Shown here in pieces: positions 16,187 to 24,463 of a stretch of 64,000 nt of DNA (within the stretch, counting starts at the first letter, position 1; each line of letters starts with the position of its first letter). Below the pieces are notes generated by a model. It was not told the origin of the DNA. It made no database searches and saw only the letters and a program-made list of their open reading frames with translations. Made by a program: the position numbers and the translations under genes. The DNA comes from Nocardioides alkalitolerans DSM 16699. GTDB taxonomy: Bacteria; Actinomycetota; Actinomycetes; Propionibacteriales; Nocardioidaceae. The stretch spans positions 434,001 through 498,000 of the forward strand of contig NZ_AUFN01000011.1 in assembly GCF_000426525.1 (NCBI RefSeq), in the 5' to 3' direction.

Positions 16187-17156
16187 CCGTCCCGCCCGAC
16201 GGACGGCCCACCAGCACGACCGCCACGAGGGCCGCGCCCAGGTCGACGGCGCTCGCCAGGCGTCGGGCGCGGGCGATGTCGCCGGTCTCGACGTCGCGAC
16301 CGTCACCGAGCACCGGCCGCATCTCGACGCGCTCGGCGCCGGGGGCGCCGTACACGGTGCGACCGCCGAGCCGCACCCCCAGCGCGCCCGCGAAGGCGGC
16401 CTCGACGGGTCCGGCGTTGGGGCTGGGGTGGGCGCCGGCGTCGCGACGCCAGGCGCGCAGGGCGTCCGACGGCCGCCCGTCGACCAGGGGGGCGCAGGCG
16501 GCCGCCAGGAGGGCCGACAGCCGGGAGCCCGGCAGGTTGAGCACGTCGTCGAGCCGGGCGGAGGCCCACCCGAACCGCTCGTAGCGGGCCGACCGGTGGC
16601 CGACCATCGCGTCCAGGGTGTTGGCGGCGCGGTAGCCGGCCAGCCCCGGCACGCCGAGCAGCGCGCCCCACACGAGCGGCGCGACGACGGCGTCCGACGT
16701 GTTCTCCGCGACCGACTCCAGCACCGCGCGGGCGACCTCGTCGGCGGAGAGCTCGTCGGTGCGGCGTCCCACGAGGTGGGTGAGCCGCTGCCGGGCACCG
16801 GCCAGGTCGTCGCTCTCGACGAGCGCCTGCACCGCCGCGGCCTCCCGGTCGAGCGAGCGCCCGCCGAGCACGGCCCAGGTGGTCACCGCCGTCAGCACCA
16901 CCTCGCCGAGCGCGTGCCCCCGCACGGCGCGGGCCCCGAGCGCCCCGAGCCCGGCGGTGCCGCCGACGAGCACGAGCGTGTACCACGCCCCCCGCGCACG
17001 GCTGTCGTCGTACAGCCGCCGCTCGAGCGCCCCCGCCACCCGGCCGAAGCCGGCCACCGGGTGCCCGCGGCGCGGGTCCCCGGCGATCCGGTCGACCAGG
17101 CACCCGAGGGCGAGCCCGCAGGCACGTCGGAGGGCGCGGGCACGGCGGGAGGTCAC
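16146..17156 (-). CDS. cobD: Adenosylcobinamide-phosphate synthase (CobD/CbiB)
   Basis: 336 residues, membrane-associated. It condenses adenosylcobyric acid with (R)-1-amino-2-propanol phosphate. Signatures include LVDRIAGDPRRGHPVAGFGR near the N-terminus, ELSADEVARAVLESVAENTSDAVVAPL and the AGYRAANTLDAMVGHRSARY stretch. In naming of the aerobic pathway this is cobD (cbiB in Salmonella). The GTG at 17156 is used. The last dozen residues are Arg-rich and lie in the 41-base overlap with the convergent dehydrogenase gene, suggesting the C-terminus extended into that gene. It follows cbtA by 13 bases. Confidence 0.93.
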   Translation of the reverse strand: MTSRRARALRRACGLALGCLVDRIAGDPRRGHPVAGFGRVAGALERRLYDDSRARGAWYTLVLVGGTAGLGALGARAVRGHALGEVVLTAVTTWAVLGGRSLDREAAAVQALVESDDLAGARQRLTHLVGRRTDELSADEVARAVLESVAENTSDAVVAPLVWGALLGVPGLAGYRAANTLDAMVGHRSARYERFGWASARLDDVLNLPGSRLSALLAAACAPLVDGRPSDALRAWRRDAGAHPSPNAGPVEAAFAGALGVRLGGRTVYGAPGAERVEMRPVLGDGRDVETGDIARARRLASAVDLGAALVAVVLVGRPSGGTVRRRRRPGPHGRR

Positions 17157-17169
17157 GGAGCCGACGACC

Positions 17170-18072
17170 TCAGAGGGAGGCGGCGAGGTCGCGGCGGGCC
17201 TGCGTCGCCGCCTGCTGGGCGTGGAGGCGCCCGACGAGCCCGGCGAGCACGACCCCGATGCCGGCCCACATCGCCGTCAGCGTCAGCGCCGACCCGAGGC
17301 GGAACGACCACAGGACGTCGGCCGGGAAGTCCCCGAGCTCGTTCACCGCCGGCATCAACGCAGCGGCGGTGCCCACGACGACGACGTACGCGAGCACGCC
17401 CCCGACGACGCCGGCGTACGCACCGGCGGTCGCCCAGAGACGCTGCCCGAGGTAGGTCGCGGCCACCGCGGCGACGACCGAGACGAGCAGGAAGGCGAAG
17501 TAGAGCCCGGTGCGCGACCCGATGGTGTCGCCGCTGCCGACGGCCGGGGGCGCGGCGGGGTACTTCAGGAACGGCACGAGCGCGACCGCGACGAAGCCCG
17601 CGAGGGCGACGAACGCGACCGACTCGGTCGGGCGGATGCGGCGCCCGGCGCGGCCGAGACGGCCCATCACGCCGGCGGCGACGAGCGCGACGAGGCCGCC
17701 CAGCGCCGTGCCGACGACGACCGTGGCCGTCAGCAGGCCCCAGCCCTTCTGGGTCGCGCGGCTGATGCCGCCCTCCTCCTCGTCGCCGTGCGAGTGGCCA
17801 CCGGCCTCCTCGCCCGTCGACTCGTCGTGGCTGTGGGTCGCGGTGCCGTCGGCGTGCGAGTGGTCCGCGGTCTCGGACGAGGCGGCGGGGGCGGCCGAGG
17901 CCGACTCCTCGAGCGCGATGGCGTCGTCGATGGCGGGCTCGCCGACGAGGAACCCGACGGCGAACGCCAGCAGGCCGGCGACGAGACCGGCGACCAGGCC
18001 GCGCACGAGCAGGGCGCGGGCGGAGAGGAGCGGGGCGGAAACGGGCGCACTGGTCCCGTGGATCGTGGTCAT
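17170..18072 (-). CDS. cbtA: CbtA-type cobalt transporter subunit
   Basis: 300 residues with about five to six membrane helices, the CbtA family size when a loop is expanded. A hydrophilic loop after the first helix holds six histidines (71, 73, 80, 82, 93, 95) in HSH motifs separated by Asp/Glu, a likely metal-collecting site. It lies 12 bases after cbtB under a cobalamin riboswitch and before cobD, so cobalt uptake is switched off when cobalamin is plentiful. A role in cobalt import is the accepted prediction for this family, largely from riboswitch linkage. Confidence 0.9.
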   Translation of the reverse strand: MTTIHGTSAPVSAPLLSARALLVRGLVAGLVAGLLAFAVGFLVGEPAIDDAIALEESASAAPAASSETADHSHADGTATHSHDESTGEEAGGHSHGDEEEGGISRATQKGWGLLTATVVVGTALGGLVALVAAGVMGRLGRAGRRIRPTESVAFVALAGFVAVALVPFLKYPAAPPAVGSGDTIGSRTGLYFAFLLVSVVAAVAATYLGQRLWATAGAYAGVVGGVLAYVVVVGTAAALMPAVNELGDFPADVLWSFRLGSALTLTAMWAGIGVVLAGLVGRLHAQQAATQARRDLAASL

Positions 18073-18084
18073 GTCAGCCCGCTC

Positions 18085-18309
18085 TCAGTGGCAGGGGAAG
18101 CCGAGGAGGTGGCGTCCGTCGTGGACCCACTCGTGGATCGCCGTGCCGGCGGGGATCGACACGGCGCCCTGGTCGGCGCTGACGAAGAACAGCGCGAGCA
18201 CGGCGACGAGGCCGAAGAAGAGCGCCCAGGGGGCCAGCTGGCCGAGCGGGACCGCGGGGGCCTCGACCTCGACGGCGGCGGATGCGGGCAGGGGTGCAGA
18301 GAGCGACAT
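18085..18309 (-). CDS. cbtB: CbtB-type cobalt transporter subunit
   Basis: 74 residues with one transmembrane helix (about residues 26-46) and the hallmark C-terminal histidine motif HEWVHDGRHLLGFPCH, typical of CbtB. The ATG at 18309 is preceded by GAGGAGG. It is the first gene after a cobalamin riboswitch and partners with CbtA. Confidence 0.93.
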   Translation of the reverse strand: MSLSAPLPASAAVEVEAPAVPLGQLAPWALFFGLVAVLALFFVSADQGAVSIPAGTAIHEWVHDGRHLLGFPCH

Positions 18310-18354
18310 GTGTCCTCCTCAGGGATGGGTGCGTCCCTGGTCGTGGGGATGAAG

Positions 18355-18480
18355 TGCGGACCGTCGGGTCTGACTCCACCCCTGGTCACGACGGTCGTCG
18401 ACCGCCGCGAGGAGGGGTGTCACAGTAGCGCCACTGCGCCGGATTCCCACCGGCTTCCTCGGGCCCGCTCGCGCACTCTA
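18355..18480 (-). ncRNA. Cobalamin riboswitch upstream of cbtBA
   Basis: On the minus strand the conserved core GAGGAAGCCGGTGGGAATCC, then GGCGCAGTGGCGCTACTGTGA, occurs just downstream of the CobB-CobC stop, followed by a downstream AGTCAGACCC element. These match the B12-box region of the AdoCbl riboswitch. It sits between cobBC and cbtB on the same strand, so it should control cbtB-cbtA-cobD independently or attenuate read-through. Ends are approximate. Confidence 0.9.
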
Positions 18481-21030
18481 GGGCATGGAGGGCGTGCTGT
18501 CTCCGGTCGTCTCGTGACGGCGGTCACGGGCCTCCGGCAGCGCCACGGCGAGCGCCGTGAGCAGGCCGCGGGTGCGCGCCGGGGGCCGCACCGCGATGCG
18601 CACCCACGAGGCGTCGAGGCCCGGGAACGTGTCGGCACGCCGGACGGCGAAGCCCCGCGCCCGCAGCGCGTCCCGGACGCCCGGCCCGGTGCGGGCCAGC
18701 GCGAAGGGCGCGACGCCGCCGAGGTGGGGCACCCCGAGCTCGTCGAGCCCGCGCACCAGCACGCCGCGCCAGGTCGCCAGCGCCCGGACCCGGGCGGCGG
18801 CCTCGGCGACGGCGTCCTCGCCCGCACAGGCGTGCAGGGCCGCGAGCGCCGCGCTCGAGACGGACCAGGGAGTCTGCAGGCGCCGCATCCGCTCCAGGAA
18901 CGCCGGGTCGCCGAGCACGTAGCCCGCCCGCACCCCCGGGATCGACCACAGCTTCGTCAGGCTCCGCAGCACGACCAGCCCGGGCACGGGCACGTCGGCG
19001 AGCGCGTGGCGGGCGTCGGGCACCGAGTCCATGAACGCCTCGTCGACCACCACGACCCGGCCGGGACGGGTGAGCGCGCGCAGCGAGGCGGCCGTGTGCA
19101 GGCGGCCCGTCGGGTTGGTCGGGTTGCCGACCACCACGAGGTCGGCGTCGGCGGGCACCGCGGCGGGGTCGAGCGCGAACCCGTCCTCGGCGCGCAGCAG
19201 CACGTGCCGCGGCGGGCGGCCGGCGACAGTGAGCGCCACGTCGGGCTCGGTGAACTGGGGGTGCACGACGACCGGGTGGCGCCACTCCTGCGCGCGGGCG
19301 AGCAGGGTGAACGCCTCGGCGACGCCGGCGACGGCCAGCACCTCCTCGGGCGCCCGGGCGTGCCGGCGGGCCACGGCGGCCTCGGCCGCGCGCACCCGAC
19401 CGGCGTCGGGGTAGGCGCCCACGTCGTCCAGCGAGCCCAGCAGCGCGGCGGTGAGCCACGGCGGCCGCGGGCCGTCGTACGTGTTGACCGCGAAGTCGGC
19501 GAGCGGGCTGCCGTCGGGGGCCTGGGTCTCGGTGTCACCGTGGTGGCGCAGCGGCTCGCGGGGGCGGTCCGCGGCGTCATCGGCGGGCGGCACGGCGAGA
19601 CCGGCGGCCTCCGTCGGGCGGTCGGCCGGGGTCGCGTACGGCGCCGTGGCCCGGGCCGCGGCCACGAACCGGTCGGCGAGCTGCGGGTGGCCCGCCCAGT
19701 GCACGTGGAGGTAGGAGGCGTGCAGGTGCGGGCCCGCGAATCCGGCGTCCGCGGCGGCGTGGCCGCCGATGGCTCCGAGCTCCCACGCGGGCGTCTCGCC
19801 GGCGGGCGGCGTGACGTGGGTGCGGTGGAACTCGTGCCCGGTGACGGTCTCGCCCGGTCGGCCCAGCAGGGTCGACGCGGTGCTGGTCGCGCTGCGGTAG
19901 GCCAGCGTGAGGCGGCCCGTCATCGCGGCCGTCGCGGGCAGCGCGCCCACCATCGGGGCGTGGTCGATGGCGTCGCAGAGGTAGAGCAGCCCGGCGCACT
20001 CGGCGACGGTCGGCACGCCGGCGGCGACCGCGGCCCGCAGGTCGTCGCGCAGGGCGGCGTTGCTGCTGAGGGCGGCCGCGTGCATCTCGGGGAACCCGCC
20101 CCCGAGGTAGATCCCTGACAGGTCGTCGGGCAGCCGACGGTCGTGCGTCGGGTCGACGACGACGACCTCGCAGCCGGCGGCGGTGAGCAGCTCGGTGGTC
20201 TCGGCGTACGTGAACGTGAACGCGCGTCCGCCTGCGACCGCGATCCGGGGGCGGGGCGCGTCCGGGGGCGGGGCGGCGACGTGCGCGGCCGGCTCCCAGG
20301 GCTCGGCGTCGAGCGGCGCGGCCCCGTGGGCGATCGCCAGCACGGCGTCGAGGTCGACCCGCTCCGCCACCTGGTCGGCGAGGCGCTCCAGGGCGGCCGC
20401 GGCGTCGTCGCGCTCGGCGGCGGGCACCAGCCCGAGGTGGCGCGACGGGGCGACGATGCCGTCGTCGCGGCCCAGCACGCCCAGCACGGGCACGGCCCGG
20501 CCGTCGCGGTCGTCGGTGACCGCGCGGCGTACCTCGTCGGCGTGCCGCACCGAGCCCGCCTTGTTGAGGATGACCCCCGCGACCTGCACCGACGGGTCGT
20601 ACGACGCGATGCCGCGCACGAGGGCGCCGACGGAGCGCGACGCCGACGAGATGTCGACGACCAGCACCACCGGGCTGCCCGTGAGACCCGCGACGTGCGC
20701 GGTCGAGGCGAAGCCGTCGCCGCCGATCTGGCCGTCGAAGAGGCCCATGACGCCCTCGATCACGGCGACGTCGGCGGGCTCCGGGGTGCGGGCGCCGTGG
20801 AGCAGGAGCGGCACGATCCGGTCGACACCGACGAGGTGCGGGTCGAGGTTGCGGCCCAGGCGGCCGGTGGCCAGCGCGTGGTAACCGGGGTCGATGTAGT
20901 CCGGGCCGACCTTGTGGCCCGAGACGGCGAGCCCGCGCCGTACGAGTGCCGCCATCAGCCCCGTGGCGACCGTCGTCTTGCCGTGCCCCGAGGCGGGGGC
21001 GGCGACGACGAAGCGGGGGAGCGCGGTCAC
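18478..21030 (-). CDS. cobB/cobC: Fused hydrogenobyrinic acid a,c-diamide synthase (CobB) and threonine-phosphate decarboxylase-like protein (CobC)
   Basis: 850 residues in one uninterrupted frame. Residues 1 to about 455 are CobB: N-terminal ATP site APASGHGKTTVATG and a C-terminal amidotransferase domain with nucleophile motif ECAGLLYLCDAI and GHEFHRTHV. After a linker of about 50 residues, rich in Asp, Ala and Pro, residues 508-850 form a fold-type I PLP enzyme of the CobC/HisC family: NPTNPTGR, VVDEAFMDS and PLP lysine 693 in LRSLTKLWS. CobB makes the a,c-diamide before cobalt insertion; CobC-type decarboxylases supply aminopropanol phosphate, used by CobD nearby. The GTG at 21030 overlaps the cobO stop (GTGA). 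A GTG inside the linker could initiate a separate CobC, but no stop separates the halves. Confidence 0.88.
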   Translation of the reverse strand: MTALPRFVVAAPASGHGKTTVATGLMAALVRRGLAVSGHKVGPDYIDPGYHALATGRLGRNLDPHLVGVDRIVPLLLHGARTPEPADVAVIEGVMGLFDGQIGGDGFASTAHVAGLTGSPVVLVVDISSASRSVGALVRGIASYDPSVQVAGVILNKAGSVRHADEVRRAVTDDRDGRAVPVLGVLGRDDGIVAPSRHLGLVPAAERDDAAAALERLADQVAERVDLDAVLAIAHGAAPLDAEPWEPAAHVAAPPPDAPRPRIAVAGGRAFTFTYAETTELLTAAGCEVVVVDPTHDRRLPDDLSGIYLGGGFPEMHAAALSSNAALRDDLRAAVAAGVPTVAECAGLLYLCDAIDHAPMVGALPATAAMTGRLTLAYRSATSTASTLLGRPGETVTGHEFHRTHVTPPAGETPAWELGAIGGHAAADAGFAGPHLHASYLHVHWAGHPQLADRFVAAARATAPYATPADRPTEAAGLAVPPADDAADRPREPLRHHGDTETQAPDGSPLADFAVNTYDGPRPPWLTAALLGSLDDVGAYPDAGRVRAAEAAVARRHARAPEEVLAVAGVAEAFTLLARAQEWRHPVVVHPQFTEPDVALTVAGRPPRHVLLRAEDGFALDPAAVPADADLVVVGNPTNPTGRLHTAASLRALTRPGRVVVVDEAFMDSVPDARHALADVPVPGLVVLRSLTKLWSIPGVRAGYVLGDPAFLERMRRLQTPWSVSSAALAALHACAGEDAVAEAAARVRALATWRGVLVRGLDELGVPHLGGVAPFALARTGPGVRDALRARGFAVRRADTFPGLDASWVRIAVRPPARTRGLLTALAVALPEARDRRHETTGDSTPSMP

Positions 21031-21641
21031 CACTCGATACCTCGCTGACCCTTCTGGCCCCGGTCCATCTGGTGCTTGACCTTCGTCATCTCGGTGACGA
21101 GGTCGGCGACCTCGACGAGCCGGGGGTTGGCACGGCGGCCGGTGACGACGACGTACTGCCGCCCGGGACGGTTCGCCAGGGTCTCGACGACGTCCTCGAC
21201 GTCGACCCAGCCCCACTCCATCGGGTAGGTGAACTCGTCGAGCACGTAGAGGTCGTGCGTCTCCTCGGCCAGCCGACGCTTGATCTCGGCCCAGCCCTCG
21301 GCGGCGTCGCGGGCGTGGTCCTCGGCCTCGCCGGCCTTGCGCGACCACGACCAGCCCGAGCCCATCTTGTGCCACTCGACCGGGCCGCCCTCGCCCGTCT
21401 GGTCGTGCAGCTCGCCGAGGCGCTCCAGCACCGTCTGCTCGCCGATGCGCCACTTGGCGGACTTCACGAACTGGAAGACGCCGACGTTCCAGCCCTGGTT
21501 CCAGGCACGGATCGCGAGCCCGAACGCGGCCGTCGACTTCCCCTTGCCGTCGCCCGTGTTGACCATCAGCAGCGGCAGGTTGCGGCGCTGGGCGGTGGTC
21601 AGGCCGTCGTCGGGGATGCTGACCGGCTGTCCCTTCGGCAT
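21027..21641 (-). CDS. cobO: Corrinoid adenosyltransferase (CobO/BtuR type)
   Basis: 204 residues. It transfers the 5-prime-deoxyadenosyl group from ATP to cob(I)alamin or corrinoid precursors. The P-loop NTGDGKGKSTAAFGLA lies at about residues 28-43, FQFVKSAKW and LYVLDEFTYPMEWGWVD follow, and the C-terminal MTKVKHQMDRGQKGQRGIEW tail is family-typical. The ATG is 1 base from the chelatase stop and the gene overlaps CobB-CobC, so all three are one operon under the riboswitch at 23.9 kb. Confidence 0.95.
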   Translation of the reverse strand: MPKGQPVSIPDDGLTTAQRRNLPLLMVNTGDGKGKSTAAFGLAIRAWNQGWNVGVFQFVKSAKWRIGEQTVLERLGELHDQTGEGGPVEWHKMGSGWSWSRKAGEAEDHARDAAEGWAEIKRRLAEETHDLYVLDEFTYPMEWGWVDVEDVVETLANRPGRQYVVVTGRRANPRLVEVADLVTEMTKVKHQMDRGQKGQRGIEW

Positions 21642-21642
21642 C

Positions 21643-23811
21643 TCAGGCCACTCCTTCGTTCGGGACGGTCGTCCGGCTGGGCGGGTGGGCGGTCGGCTGC
21701 ACGGGCACGGCGCTGCGCACGGCCGCCGTGAGCACGTCGGCGTTGACCTCGTCGACGGAGAGGTACGTCGCGCGCAGCGACGTCGCCAGGCGCGCGGCGA
21801 GCCCGAGCCGGAACGGACCGCTCTCGCAGTCGACGACCACGGTCTCGACACCCTCGTCGGCCAGCCAGGCGGCGACCCGCTGCGACCGGACGACGGGGTC
21901 GGCGCCGGCGGTGGCACGGCCGTCGGTCACGACGACGAGCAGCGGGCGGCGGCGGGGGTCGCGCAGGCGCTCGCGACGCAGCACGTCCGCCGCGGTGAGC
22001 AGGCCCTCGGCCAGCGGGGTCCGGCCGCCGGCGGGCAGCTCCTCGAGCCGGCGGGCGGCGACGTCGATCGAGCCCGTCGGCGGCAGCGCGACCGTGGCCT
22101 CCTGGCCCCGGAACGTCACGAGCCCGACCTTGTCGCGTCGCTGGTAGGCGTCGAGCAGCAGCGAGAGGATCGCCGTCTTGACCTGGGCCATCCGCTTGCG
22201 CGCCGCCATCGAGCCCGACGCGTCGACGCAGAACAGCACGAGATTCGACTCGCGGCCCTCGCGGATCGCGCTGCGCAGGTCGTCGCCGCGCAGCCGCAGC
22301 GCGCCCTCGCGGCGGCCGCGGCCGTGCTGGTGCGGAGCGGCCGCACGCACGGTGCCGACGAGGTCGATGCCGCCGCCGCGGCCCGGGGTCGAGCCGATCC
22401 GGCGCCCGGTGGAGGTGATGGCGCGCGAGCGCTTGCCGGCCTCACCCTCGCCGGTGCCCGTCACGGTGAGCAGGCGCGGTCGGTACGGCGCACCGGCCGC
22501 CACGGTGGTCACGGCGCCGTCGGACCCGGCGCCCGAGGTGGGCGGGGTCGCGGGCGGCGGGCCGGCGTCGGGCGGGGGAGCGGGCAGGTCGACGCCCGCG
22601 TCGGAGGCGTCGGTCGGCTGGTCGCTCTCGCCGAGCTCGGCCCCGGGCGACCCGGGGGTCTCGCCCGTCGCGTCGGCGTCCCCGCCCTCGTCGCCGGGCC
22701 CGCCCTGCTGGTCGCCGCCCTGCTCGTCGCCACCGGTGCCGTCCTCACCCGGGCCGTCGTCGGGCCCGTCCTGCGGTCCCTCCGGCTCCGGCGGGTCGGG
22801 CAGGTCGTCGCCGAGCACCTGGTCGAGCAGCTCCTCGTCCATGCCGGGCGCGTCGAACGGGTTGCGGCGACGGCGGTGCGGCAGGGCCAGCATGGCGGCG
22901 GCGCGGATGTCCTCGCGGAGCACGCGGCGGCGGCCGTGCCAGGCGGCGTGGGCGACCGCCGTACGCGCGGTGACGATGTCGGCGCGCAGGCCGTCGACGT
23001 CGAAGGCGGCGCAGACCTCGGCGATCTTCGTGAGGGCGGCGTCGGTCAGCAGCACCTGGGCCACGAGGGCCTGGGCCGCGGCGATGCGGCTGCGCAGGGC
23101 GGCCTCGTGGTCGTCGTACGACGCGGCGAACGCGTCGGGGTCGGCGTCGAAGGCGAGCCGGCGGCGCACGACCTCGGTGCGCAGCGCGGGCTCGCGGGGG
23201 GCGGCCACCTCGACGGTGAGGCCGAAGCGGTCGAGGAGCTGCGGGCGCAGCTCGCCCTCCTCGGGGTTCATGGTGCCGACGAGCACGAACCGGGCGGCGT
23301 GCACCACGGAGACGCTGTCGCGCTCGACGGTGGCGCGGCCCATGGCGGCGGCGTCGAGCAGCAGGTCGACGAGGTGGTCGTGGAGCAGGTTGACCTCGTC
23401 GACGTAGAGGATGCCGCGGTGCGCGCGGGCCAGCAGGCCGGGCTCGTACTCGGTGACGCCCGACGCGAGCGCCTTCTCGAGGTGCAGCGAGCCGAGCAGG
23501 CGGTCCTCGGTGGCGCCGACCGGCAGCTCGACGAGCCGCACCGGACGTGTCTCGACGGCGGCGTCGGCGGCGAACGGGCCGTCGGGGGAGAGGGGGTTGC
23601 GCTCGCGCGGGTCCGTGGAGAAGCGGTCGTCGGCGACGACGTCGATGGGCGGCAGCACGGCGGCGAGCGCCCGGACGGCCGTCGACTTCGCGGTGCCCTT
23701 CTCGCCGCGCACGAGCACGCCGCCGATCTCCGGGGAGACGGTCGTCAGGAGGAGGGCCAGGGTCATGTCGTCGGAACCGACGACAGCCGTGAAGGGGTAC
23801 TGCTGTGGCAT
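21643..23811 (-). CDS. Fused ChlI/ChlD-type (AAA+ plus VWA) cobaltochelatase subunit
   Basis: 722 residues. Residues 1 to about 330 are an AAA+ ATPase of the magnesium-chelatase I type (Walker A GEKGTAKST at 36-44, then ILYVDEVNLL). A linker of about 110 residues is rich in Asp, Gly, Pro and Glu. The C-terminal von Willebrand A domain has MIDAS motif DASGS near residue 530. With CobN, whose gene also lies in this locus, it most likely makes an ATP-dependent cobaltochelatase, replacing separate CobS and CobT. The first gene of the riboswitch-controlled chelatase-cobO-cobBC operon. Magnesium chelation is unlikely, as I see no chlorophyll genes. Confidence 0.88.
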   Translation of the reverse strand: MPQQYPFTAVVGSDDMTLALLLTTVSPEIGGVLVRGEKGTAKSTAVRALAAVLPPIDVVADDRFSTDPRERNPLSPDGPFAADAAVETRPVRLVELPVGATEDRLLGSLHLEKALASGVTEYEPGLLARAHRGILYVDEVNLLHDHLVDLLLDAAAMGRATVERDSVSVVHAARFVLVGTMNPEEGELRPQLLDRFGLTVEVAAPREPALRTEVVRRRLAFDADPDAFAASYDDHEAALRSRIAAAQALVAQVLLTDAALTKIAEVCAAFDVDGLRADIVTARTAVAHAAWHGRRRVLREDIRAAAMLALPHRRRRNPFDAPGMDEELLDQVLGDDLPDPPEPEGPQDGPDDGPGEDGTGGDEQGGDQQGGPGDEGGDADATGETPGSPGAELGESDQPTDASDAGVDLPAPPPDAGPPPATPPTSGAGSDGAVTTVAAGAPYRPRLLTVTGTGEGEAGKRSRAITSTGRRIGSTPGRGGGIDLVGTVRAAAPHQHGRGRREGALRLRGDDLRSAIREGRESNLVLFCVDASGSMAARKRMAQVKTAILSLLLDAYQRRDKVGLVTFRGQEATVALPPTGSIDVAARRLEELPAGGRTPLAEGLLTAADVLRRERLRDPRRRPLLVVVTDGRATAGADPVVRSQRVAAWLADEGVETVVVDCESGPFRLGLAARLATSLRATYLSVDEVNADVLTAAVRSAVPVQPTAHPPSRTTVPNEGVA

Positions 23812-23839
23812 GTGGGGCTCCCGCTCGCTCTGCCATGGA

Positions 23840-23965
23840 TGGTCGGGACACGAGGCCGGTCTTCGGACTTCCGGAGCCGTTCTCTCGAACGCCCCGGTCA
23901 CCGCAGCGGGCCCTGTGCCGGACTCTCACCGGCTTCCCAGATTCTCCCCATGCCAGCCGTTGTCT
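23840..23965 (-). ncRNA. Cobalamin riboswitch upstream of the chelatase-cobO-cobBC operon
   Basis: On the minus strand GGGAAGCCGGTGAGAGTCC, then GGCACAGGGCCCGCTGCGGTGACC, followed about 30 bases later by AAGTCCGAAGACCGGCC. This is the full conserved core of the AdoCbl riboswitch, ending about 30 bases before the chelatase ATG. Ends are approximate. Confidence 0.93.
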
Positions 23966-24036
23966 CTCGGCCGACGTGCGCGGGGCACCTCGTGTCGTGC
24001 CGTCACCCTAGCCGTGGGTCGCGGGCCTCCGGCCGT

Positions 24037-24042
24037 TAGCCT
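24037..24042 (+). promoter_or_regulatory. Putative -10 hexamer TAGCCT of the NUDIX-cobL-cobM unit
   Basis: TAGCCT ends 7 bases before the GTG at 24050; the unit has no riboswitch on its own strand. Confidence 0.45.
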
Positions 24043-24049
24043 GCCGCTC

Positions 24050-24463
24050 GTGCCCCTCCACCTCGTCGTCGCCGCCGTCTGCCTGCGCGACGACGCGGGT
24101 CGGCTGCTGAGCGTGCGCAAGCGCGGGACGAGCGCCTTCATGCTGCCGGGCGGCAAGCTCGAGCCCGGGGAGACCCCGCTGCAGGCCGCCGCCCGCGAGG
24201 CGCACGAGGAGGTCGGCGTCGAGGTCGGGAGCCTCGAGCTGCTCGGCGAGTTCCACTCCGCGGCCGCCAACGAGCCCGGCGCCACCCTCACCTCCACGGT
24301 CTTCACGGCCGAGCTGCCCGGCGGCCCCGGGACGGTCGTCGCCTCCGGCGAGATCGCCGAGCTGCGCTGGCTCGACCTCGCCGACCTGCCGACCGACGTG
24401 CCGATCGCGCCCCTGCTCGCCGGCCACGTGGCCCCGGCGCTCCTCGCGCTGGACGCCCGATGA
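24050..24463 (+). CDS. NUDIX hydrolase
   Basis: 137 residues. The Nudix box reads GGKLEPGETPLQAAAREAHEEVGV (GX5EX7REUXEEXGU complete). Such enzymes hydrolyse nucleoside diphosphates linked to another moiety; specificity is not readable. The GTG at 24050 follows TAGCCT by 7 bases with no Shine-Dalgarno, so it is probably leaderless. Its stop overlaps the cobL ATG (ATGA), making it the first gene of a cobL-cobM operon. Its role may be housekeeping (nucleotide sanitation) or linked to cobalamin assembly; only the linkage suggests the latter. Confidence 0.9.
   Translation: MPLHLVVAAVCLRDDAGRLLSVRKRGTSAFMLPGGKLEPGETPLQAAAREAHEEVGVEVGSLELLGEFHSAAANEPGATLTSTVFTAELPGGPGTVVASGEIAELRWLDLADLPTDVPIAPLLAGHVAPALLALDAR

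Noticed and set aside
16699..20118. A 1139-codon open frame on the plus strand across cobD, cbtA, cbtB and cobBC
   Set aside because: It is antisense to four well-supported genes and a riboswitch and has low-complexity composition.
21669..23811. Magnesium chelatase for (bacterio)chlorophyll
   Set aside because: The gene is under a cobalamin riboswitch with cobO and cobB, CobN is in the locus, and no chlorophyll genes are present.
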